A stretch of DNA of 38,450 bases from an uncultured Alphaproteobacteria bacterium (GTDB lineage: Bacteria > Pseudomonadota > Alphaproteobacteria > HIMB59 > GCA-002718135). Shown here in pieces: positions 31,980 to 38,450 of this stretch. Made by a program: the position numbers and the translations under genes. The first letter of the stretch is position 1; every line of letters starts with the position of its first letter. Location: the NCBI GenBank assembly GCA_902605135.1, contig CACLBK010000008.1:1-38450 (forward strand), read 5' to 3'. Below the pieces are notes generated by a model, which was not told where the DNA came from, did not search any database, and was given only the letters and a program-made list of their open reading frames with translations.

Positions 31980-32433
31980 TTAATTTTGCTCTAATTCTAA
32001 TTTTTTTACCCAATAACAACTTTAATGAATTTGTGAAATTAAAAATTTCAGTTCCTAATTTATTAAATAATTCATTTTCTAAATCTACAATATTATCAAT
32101 AATATTATTAATTAAATCATTCCCTGCTGCAGTTAGAATTAAACTATCAGATCTTTTATCTTGTGGTTGTTGCTTTGATATTAATTTCTTTTCTTCTAGT
32201 TTAGAAACACGTAAACTGACAACTGATCTATCAATAGATGCATTTTTACATATATCCTGTTGAGTAATATTTACGTTTTCTTGTTGTAATAAATAAATTG
32301 TTTCGAGAATAAGATATTCATTTAATGTGATTTGACTCTCTTTCAATTTATGTCTTACTTTAGATTGCCATAAGTTTGATGTTTGCCAAATTAATAATGC
32401 TAATCTATTCTCATTAAGAGAAGTGCCTGCCAT
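31972..32433 (-). CDS. MarR family transcriptional regulator
   Basis: Winged-helix pattern LNEYLILETIYLLQQENVNITQQDICKNASIDRSVVSLRVSKLEEKKLISKQQPQDKRSDSLILTAAGNDL. Confidence 0.9.
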   Translation of the reverse strand: MAGTSLNENRLALLIWQTSNLWQSKVRHKLKESQITLNEYLILETIYLLQQENVNITQQDICKNASIDRSVVSLRVSKLEEKKLISKQQPQDKRSDSLILTAAGNDLINNIIDNIVDLENELFNKLGTEIFNFTNSLKLLLGKKIRIRAKLND

Positions 32434-32439
32434 AGTTTA

Positions 32440-32458
32440 TATACAAACTGTTTGTATA
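32440..32458. promoter_or_regulatory. Putative MarR operator: perfect inverted repeat tatacaaac-t-gtttgtata
   Basis: 9-bp arms with a 1-nt centre, 7 nt upstream of the marR ATG; a TTGACA-like -35 at 32474..32479 (- strand) lies 15 nt from a TATACA inside the repeat. Confidence 0.6.
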
Positions 32459-32481
32459 CAAATTAATATTTCATGTCAATA

Positions 32482-32793
32482 CTATTCAGGCGCAATTTCT
32501 ATTTCTAAACCATCAAGCTCTTCAGAAAGATCAATTTGACAGGATAATCTGGAATTATTTTTAACATCAAAAGCTTGATCAAGCATCGATTCTTCATCAT
32601 CATGCATATTTTTCAGCTTTTTTGTCCATTTTTCATCAATATAAACATGACAGGTAGCACAAGCACAACATCCTCCACACGAAGCTTCAATATCATATCC
32701 ATTGTCTCTAAGGGATTCCATTAATGTAAAATTACTATCATATTCAATTTCAGACTTTGTACCTGATCTATCTGTGATTATTAACTTTGGCAT
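32482..32793 (-). CDS. 2Fe-2S ferredoxin (adrenodoxin-like)
   Basis: EASCGGCCACATCHVYIDEKW...SRLSCQIDLSEELDGLEIEIAPE, cluster cysteines in adrenodoxin-like spacing. Confidence 0.95.
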   Translation of the reverse strand: MPKLIITDRSGTKSEIEYDSNFTLMESLRDNGYDIEASCGGCCACATCHVYIDEKWTKKLKNMHDDEESMLDQAFDVKNNSRLSCQIDLSEELDGLEIEIAPE

Positions 32794-33803
32794 TAAACGC
32801 CTAGTTTTTTTTGAAGTTGTTTGGAAGATGTTGTGTATCTAAAAATGTTTTTCTTATCAGGAAAGCAATACTTGAATACTTCTTGAGCCATTAAGGCAGA
32901 CTCGTGAAATCCTGATAGAATAAGCTTAAGTTTTCCTGGATACCAATTTATGTCACCAATCGCAAAGATTGATGGTGAAGAAGTTTCAAATTTTTCAGTG
33001 TCCACCTTAATTAAGTTCTCGTGTAAGTTTAAACCCCATTCCGCAATTGGACCTAGTTCCATTTTTAATCCAAAAAATGGCAAAAGATAATCTACTTCAA
33101 TTTGTGATCTTTGTTCATCATTTTCGTATTCAAGTACAATTTTACTATCTTCTGAGCTTGAGATCTTTTTAATTTGACCTTTTAAAAATTTAATTTTTCC
33201 TTTTGTTTCTAATTCTTGCATTTTTGAAACAGAATCCGGTGCTGCCCTAAACTCTTTTCTTCTATGTATTAGAGTTACATTGGAATCCTTAGATAATTCA
33301 TTTGTCCAATCCAAAGCAGAATCCCCTCCTCCTGCAATTAAGAGTTTTTTATCCTTAAATATTGATTTGTCTCGAATTGCGTAAAAAACATTTTTGTTTT
33401 CGAAATTCTCAATATTCTCAATTGGAGGTTTTCGAGGCACAAAGCTTCCTGCTCCTGCGGCTATAACAATACATTTTGCCTCAATTTTTATGCCTATATT
33501 AGTCTCTACGATCCAACCATATTCTGATTTATCAATTTTCTCAACTTGTTGGTTAAGATGAAATTTAGGTTTAAAGGGGTTTATCTGTTTAATTAACTCG
33601 TCAGTTAATTGTTGTCCTGTTATAACAGGTCTTGATGGAATATCATAAATTGGTTTTTCTGGGTACAATTCGGCGCACTGACCTCCAACCTTATCTAAAT
33701 TGTCAATTAAATGGCATTTTATATTTAAGAGACCTAATTCAAATACACCAAACAAGCCTACCGGACCTGCGCCTATAATTACTACATCAGTTTTTTCTGT
33801 CAT
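32793..33803 (-). CDS. Ferredoxin--NADP reductase (thioredoxin reductase-like type)
   Basis: VVIIGAGPVGLFGVFELGLLNIKCHLIDNLDKVGGQCAELYPEKPIYDIP, LLIAGGGDSALDWTNEL, IFAIGDINWYPGKLKLILSGFHESALMAQ. Confidence 0.94.
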   Translation of the reverse strand: MTEKTDVVIIGAGPVGLFGVFELGLLNIKCHLIDNLDKVGGQCAELYPEKPIYDIPSRPVITGQQLTDELIKQINPFKPKFHLNQQVEKIDKSEYGWIVETNIGIKIEAKCIVIAAGAGSFVPRKPPIENIENFENKNVFYAIRDKSIFKDKKLLIAGGGDSALDWTNELSKDSNVTLIHRRKEFRAAPDSVSKMQELETKGKIKFLKGQIKKISSSEDSKIVLEYENDEQRSQIEVDYLLPFFGLKMELGPIAEWGLNLHENLIKVDTEKFETSSPSIFAIGDINWYPGKLKLILSGFHESALMAQEVFKYCFPDKKNIFRYTTSSKQLQKKLGV

Positions 33804-33856
33804 ATGTGAAAAATAACAACTTTTTTTATTATTTCTAGGGATTATATATATCCTGA

Positions 33857-34912
33857 ATGAATTACGCTAATACTTCTAAATATTACAATCCTGCAGTTTA
33901 TATATGGCTATTAACAATAACCGCAATGGTTTTATTAATTATAGTAATAGGAGGTCTCACAAGATTAACTGACTCTGGGCTTTCCATGACCGACTGGCGT
34001 CCAATATTAGGAGTAATTCCTCCGCTGAGTTTAGAAAGTTGGTTGGTTGTATTTGAAATGTATAAACAAACACCAGAATACAAAATAGTTAACAAAAATA
34101 TGACATTAAATGAGTTTAAATATATTTTTTGGTGGGAGTGGTTTCATAGAATATTTGCAAGAGCTATTGGAATTATTTTTTTAATACCCTTAATATACTT
34201 CAGTTTGAAAAAGCAAATTCAATCGTCACTGTATATAAGACTTGGTATTGTCTTTGTGTTTGGTTTGATACAAGCAGTTATTGGATGGTGGATGGTAAAG
34301 AGTGGTTTGACTGACAATCCTTATGTAAGCCCCTATAGACTTACTTTTCATCTTTTAAATGCTCTTATAATTTTCTCTATACTATTATGGATAGCAATGG
34401 ATTACAGGTATTCTTCTAATATAAGTTTTTTATCTAATCCAAAAACAATTGAATTTTATATTTTAATTGCTGTAATCTTGATATTTATAACAATTGCAAC
34501 AGGTGGATTTATGGCAGGAACCAACTCTGGACAATCTTTTAATACTTTTCCACTAATGAATGGAAAAATTATACCTGATGATTATGTTATTGATGATTTA
34601 GGTATTTATAATATTTTTGAAAATACAGTTGCAATAAATTTTAACCACCGTTGGTTATCAATATTTGTTTTTTTTTATATATTATTTGTGTGTTTTAGAT
34701 TTATTAAATTTGATAATAAAAATGTTTCAAGTTCTCTTGTATATTTAGTTCTATTATTTCTAACCTTACAAGTAACTTTAGGTATTATTACTCTTTTAAG
34801 TAATGTCTACTTACCAGTCGCAAGTTTACATCAAACTAATTCAATTTTGTTATTATCAACTTTATTAATTAGCTATCATCAAATAAAAATTAGAAAGGTT
34901 AAAAATGTCTAA
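33857..34912 (+). CDS. ctaA: Heme A synthase (COX15/CtaA)
   Basis: Multi-TM; GGLTRLTDSGLSMTDWRPILGVIPP, WWEWFHRIFAR, MAGTNSGQSFNTFPLMNGKIIP, NFNHRW, SLHQTNS. Confidence 0.97.
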   Translation: MNYANTSKYYNPAVYIWLLTITAMVLLIIVIGGLTRLTDSGLSMTDWRPILGVIPPLSLESWLVVFEMYKQTPEYKIVNKNMTLNEFKYIFWWEWFHRIFARAIGIIFLIPLIYFSLKKQIQSSLYIRLGIVFVFGLIQAVIGWWMVKSGLTDNPYVSPYRLTFHLLNALIIFSILLWIAMDYRYSSNISFLSNPKTIEFYILIAVILIFITIATGGFMAGTNSGQSFNTFPLMNGKIIPDDYVIDDLGIYNIFENTVAINFNHRWLSIFVFFYILFVCFRFIKFDNKNVSSSLVYLVLLFLTLQVTLGIITLLSNVYLPVASLHQTNSILLLSTLLISYHQIKIRKVKNV

Positions 34913-35630
34913 TAAAAATATATTTGTCTTTGGGGCAACGGGTTCTATTGGAAAAGCATTATCAAAAAAACTGAAGAGCAATAACTATGATCCAATAATT
35001 ATTTCTAGAAATGAGACAGAATTAAAACAATTATCTGAAGAAATTGGTTGCGAATATAAAGTTTGTGATGTTTTAGATTTTGATAAAGTTAAAAACATTT
35101 CCGAAGAATACAAAGATCGATTATGCGGTATTGCTTTTTGTGTTGGTTCTATAAACTTAAAACCTCTCAAAATGACTAAAGATGAAGATTTTATTGATTC
35201 TTTTAAAATAAATACACTTAGTGCAATAAATGCAATTAAGTTTAATCAAGAAACTTTAGCTAAAAATGCTGGCAGTATTCTACTTTATTCAACTATAGCT
35301 GTTAAACAGGGTTTTACTAATCACACAATAGTCTCTACCGCAAAAGGTGCTATTGAAGGGCTTACGTTAAGCTTAGCTGCAGAATTTGCTCCAAAAATTA
35401 AAGTTAATTGTATTGCACCAAGTTTAACTGACGCAAAAATGACACAAAAGTTGATTAGTAATGAAACTATTAAGAAAGCAATTGAAAATATGCATCCTTT
35501 ACCTAAAATTGGATCTGGTGATGATTTCTCTGATATTGGAAGTTTTTTATTAAGTGATAAAAATAGTTGGATTACTGGACAAATATTTCATATAGATGGG
35601 GGAAGATCATCATTAAGAATTAAATCGTGA
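34905..35630 (+). CDS. SDR family protein with atypical active site
   Basis: IFVFGATGSIGKALSKKL, ILLYSTIAVKQGFTNHTIVSTAKGAIEGLTLSLAAEFAPKIKVNCIAPSLTDAKM, WITGQIFHIDGGRSS. Confidence 0.88.
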   Translation: MSNKNIFVFGATGSIGKALSKKLKSNNYDPIIISRNETELKQLSEEIGCEYKVCDVLDFDKVKNISEEYKDRLCGIAFCVGSINLKPLKMTKDEDFIDSFKINTLSAINAIKFNQETLAKNAGSILLYSTIAVKQGFTNHTIVSTAKGAIEGLTLSLAAEFAPKIKVNCIAPSLTDAKMTQKLISNETIKKAIENMHPLPKIGSGDDFSDIGSFLLSDKNSWITGQIFHIDGGRSSLRIKS

Positions 35631-36310
35631 AATATATCTTTATAATTTGTTTATTTGTTTTTTCTTTTAGCGTTTTTAGTCAGCCATTTCCAATACCACA
35701 AGATAACGAGGTAAGTTACGATGTTATTAGAAAGAATAAAAATATTGGAAGCTTAATATCAAAATTTATTAAAAATGAAGATAGTGTGATTGTGCATTCA
35801 GTTTTAAAGATAAATGTTAAAATTTTATTTATTCCAGCATACAAATTTTTTCAAGAAACTAAAGAAACATGGACAAATGGTGAATTTGTATCAATAAATG
35901 GATTTACAGATTTTGAAGATGATAGGGAATATAATATAATTGGAAATGATAAAGATAATTTTTTTATTGCTAATGGTATGGATGGTGAATTAAAATTAGA
36001 TAAAAATATAGTACCATTAAACTATTGGAATCCTGAAATGTTAAAAGAAAAAGAGGTATTTGATACTCAAAAGGGTATTGTAAGAGCTATAGAGGTAAAG
36101 CAACTTGAAGATGAAAATATTAAAATCAATGACATTGAAATTTTAGCTAATAAATATCTTTTCAATGCATCAAAAAACCCAAAAGATAAAGGACCATTTC
36201 CTGAATATACGCTTTGGTATTTTGAAAAAGAACTCATGAAAATGGAATTCAAAAACCCTAATGATAAAAAAAATATTATAACAATAATTCGTAATGATTG
36301 GAGTCAATAG
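35627..36310 (+). CDS. Exported DUF6134-like protein
   Basis: Signal peptide MKYIFIICLFVFSFSVFSQ; EVSYDVIRKNKNIGS...ETKETWTNGEFVSINGFTDFED...PLNYWNPEML pattern; assignment from memory. Confidence 0.65.
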   Translation: MKYIFIICLFVFSFSVFSQPFPIPQDNEVSYDVIRKNKNIGSLISKFIKNEDSVIVHSVLKINVKILFIPAYKFFQETKETWTNGEFVSINGFTDFEDDREYNIIGNDKDNFFIANGMDGELKLDKNIVPLNYWNPEMLKEKEVFDTQKGIVRAIEVKQLEDENIKINDIEILANKYLFNASKNPKDKGPFPEYTLWYFEKELMKMEFKNPNDKKNIITIIRNDWSQ

Positions 36311-37069
36311 TTGCAAACTATATGGATAACCGGTGGATCTTCAGGTATTGGTTTTGCTACAGCAAAAGAATTTATTGCTAATAATTGGCAAGTTGTAATT
36401 TCTTCAAGTAATAAAATAAAACTAGAATCTGCAAAAAAAAAGTTAGAACTAAATAATCATAAAAATTTAGTTCATGCTATTGTATGTGATATTTCTTCAA
36501 AAAATAATGTTGATGAAACGATTAATTCTATAGAAAAAAACATTGGTAAAATTGATATAGCATTATTAAATGCATCAGCTTATAGTCCAAACAAAAATCA
36601 AATATTTGATATTGCAAACTACGAATTACTAGTAGATGTAAATATTAAAGGCACTTTGTATTGTGTTAACAAATTAAAAGATGTTATGAAAAATAGAAAT
36701 AATACGATAGCTATTATTTCTTCACCATTGGGATATAGAGGTTGGCCAACAGCTGGTGCATATGGTATTTCTAAGGCAGCACAATTAAGCTTGAGTGAGA
36801 GCTTGTATTTTGATTTTAGAAAGTTGAACATTAATGTTAGAGTTATATGTCCAGGTTTTATTGATACTGAAGCGACCAAAAAAAATAGCTTCAAAATGCC
36901 TTTTTTAAAAAGTGCTGAATATGCAGGAAAAAAAATATTTAATAGACTAACTACAGGTAAAGAATTTGAAATAATTTTTCCCTATTTGATTGTATATTTT
37001 TTTAAATTTACAAGGATATTACCTTACAAAATATATTTTTATATTTGGAAAAAATTAGGTAATTTCTAA
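36311..37069 (+). CDS. SDR family oxidoreductase, TTG start
   Basis: TIWITGGSSGIGFATAKEF and canonical YGISK motif (GAYGISKAAQLSLSESLYFDFRKLNINVRVICPGFIDTE). Confidence 0.93.
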   Translation: MQTIWITGGSSGIGFATAKEFIANNWQVVISSSNKIKLESAKKKLELNNHKNLVHAIVCDISSKNNVDETINSIEKNIGKIDIALLNASAYSPNKNQIFDIANYELLVDVNIKGTLYCVNKLKDVMKNRNNTIAIISSPLGYRGWPTAGAYGISKAAQLSLSESLYFDFRKLNINVRVICPGFIDTEATKKNSFKMPFLKSAEYAGKKIFNRLTTGKEFEIIFPYLIVYFFKFTRILPYKIYFYIWKKLGNF

Positions 37070-38151
37070 TTTAGTTCACCAATATAAATTCCAAGACCTT
37101 CAGCTACTTTAATTAAAGGATCATTTTTTTGAACAGTTTTTGAGTATCCAGCAACTTGACTAAGCATCAAATCTTGTACCCCCCTGTCTTTCCACACAAC
37201 TACTCTATTAAATTTTTTCTTTGCAATTAAATCAACTGCATAAACCCCAAAGGCACTTGCAATTAAACGATCTCTATGAGTTGGTTGAGCACCTCTTTGA
37301 ACATGTCCAAGAACTGTAACTCTTGTTTCAGAATCTGTTACTTTATAAATTTCATCACCTAAATAATTTCCTATTCCTCCAAGACGTACTTCACCATCAA
37401 CATATTTAACAGTTGCTTTTTTCCCATTCTCTTTTTTTACAGCTTCTGCTACTACAATTAACGCATGATTTCTGCCTTTAGATCTAAGTTGTTCAATATG
37501 ATTAGCAATTGATTTTATAGAATATTGTATTTCAGGTATTAAAATTACATCTGCACCTCCAGCAATGCCCGCATTTAATGCTATGTGACCTGCATCTCTT
37601 CCCATCACCTCTAATATCATCACCCTCCTGTGACTAGCCGCAGTTGGTTGAAGCATATCTAAAGCATTTGTTGCTACATCAACTGCAGTATCATATCCTA
37701 TTGAAAGCTCGTTATGTTTTACATCATTATCAATTGTCTTGGGTATACCTACAAAATTTATATTCCCTTTTTTTGTAATACTTTGAAGAATTTTCAAACT
37801 TCCATCGCCTCCAATACCTATTAATGCATCAATTCCTAATTTTTTAAAACCCTCTATAACTAAATCTGATGAGTCTATTTTTTTTCCATTCCTTACAATT
37901 TTTTTAAAAGGGTTGCCTTTATTATTTGATCCCAAAAAAGTACCTCCCATTCTCATTAAGCTTCCTTCAAAATTTTGGGGTTCTAATTTGATCACGTCTA
38001 GTGGATCTTTCAACAAACCTAATGTTCCATCTTTAATTCCATAAACTTCCCATTTATACTTATTGTGTGCTCTCAGTGTAACAGCTCTTATGACTGCATT
38101 TAAACCTGCGCAATCTCCACCACTTGTTAAAATAGCTATTTTTTTCACCAC
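37066..38151 (-). CDS. pfkA: 6-phosphofructokinase
   Basis: ILTSGGDCAGLNAVIRA, GIGGDGSLKI, GIPKTIDNDV, MGRDAGHIALNAGIAGGADVILIPE, LGHVQRGAQPTHRDRLIA. Confidence 0.95.
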   Translation of the reverse strand: MVKKIAILTSGGDCAGLNAVIRAVTLRAHNKYKWEVYGIKDGTLGLLKDPLDVIKLEPQNFEGSLMRMGGTFLGSNNKGNPFKKIVRNGKKIDSSDLVIEGFKKLGIDALIGIGGDGSLKILQSITKKGNINFVGIPKTIDNDVKHNELSIGYDTAVDVATNALDMLQPTAASHRRVMILEVMGRDAGHIALNAGIAGGADVILIPEIQYSIKSIANHIEQLRSKGRNHALIVVAEAVKKENGKKATVKYVDGEVRLGGIGNYLGDEIYKVTDSETRVTVLGHVQRGAQPTHRDRLIASAFGVYAVDLIAKKKFNRVVVWKDRGVQDLMLSQVAGYSKTVQKNDPLIKVAEGLGIYIGELN

Positions 38152-38195
38152 AGGGAGTTTATATACTAATATTACATTTTTACTTATTTATTTTT

Positions 38196-38396
38196 ATGGA
38201 TGACATAAACAAACTTATAGAAATTTTAAAAAATTTTGAACAAGAACATAGAGATCTTGATGAAATACTTATAAGACTTCAAGAAAAAAATACTGTAGAT
38301 TTTTTACAAATTCAAAGGTTAAAAAAAAGAAAATTAATCCTAAAAGATAAAATATTAGAAATTCAAAATAAATTAGAGCCGGATAGTATAGCTTAA
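38196..38396 (+). CDS. DUF465 / YdcH-like small protein
   Basis: LIEILKNFEQEHRDLDEILIRLQEKNTVDFLQIQRLKKRKLILKDKILEIQNKL, the DUF465 coiled pattern. Confidence 0.88.
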   Translation: MDDINKLIEILKNFEQEHRDLDEILIRLQEKNTVDFLQIQRLKKRKLILKDKILEIQNKLEPDSIA

Positions 38397-38450
38397 GCTA
38401 GAAAACTTTTTAAAAATTTAGGAGCGTTATCTTTAATAAACGATATTCTT
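38393..38450 (-). CDS. C-terminal end of an unidentified CDS running off the window
   Basis: Reverse frame open from 38450 to TAA at 38393..38395 (RISFIKDNAPKFLKSFLA*); the stop overlaps the DUF465 stop in TTAA as at other convergent junctions. Short, so tentative. Confidence 0.4.
   Translation of the reverse strand, partial: RISFIKDNAPKFLKSFLA

Noticed and set aside
33836-33854. Near-palindrome agggattatatatatcctga between FNR and ctaA
   Set aside because: Not a perfect inverted repeat; AT-rich core makes chance symmetry likely.
1-38450. Search for CRISPR arrays, IS elements, integrases, toxin-antitoxin, phage or defence modules
   Set aside because: None seen: no spaced direct repeats, transposase or recombinase motifs, or defence-like domains on reading the ORFs; this is a core-genome segment.

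Overview
This is an AT-rich, very gene-dense bacterial chromosome segment. Gene content and order point to a streamlined, probably marine, Alphaproteobacterium; supporting blocks are prfA-prmC-DUF4167, rodZ-ispG-hisS, and aroK-aroB-CNNM-bolA-dnaJ-cobS-cobT, plus a class I LysRS. Nearly everything is core housekeeping: translation (prfA, prmC, hisS, lysK, rpmB, tRNA-Val, tgt), secA, accA, argJ, lysC, pyrD, ispG, ubiG, ctaA, pfkA, and a ferredoxin/FNR pair. I see no mobile elements, CRISPR arrays, rRNA, phage genes or defence islands, and no convincing new multi-gene system. Points worth a second look: (1) an untracked 42-aa single-TM ORF (19561..19689, -) overlapping by ATGA a 586-aa predicted exported protein; (2) a tRNA-Val(GAC) with C instead of the near-universal U33; (3) eight of eight convergent gene junctions with no intergenic space, four sharing a YTAA quartet for both stops (one uses a partial gene I infer at the window edge); (4) a perfect 9-bp inverted repeat at the marR start; (5) CobS/CobT-type AAA+/VWA genes with no other cobalamin gene in view; (6) an SDR lacking the catalytic Tyr; (7) a methyltransferase with an eroded SAM motif; (8) a PFK with a G104/K124-type active site. 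Two CDSs run off the window edges; the first is truncated in the supplied ORF track.
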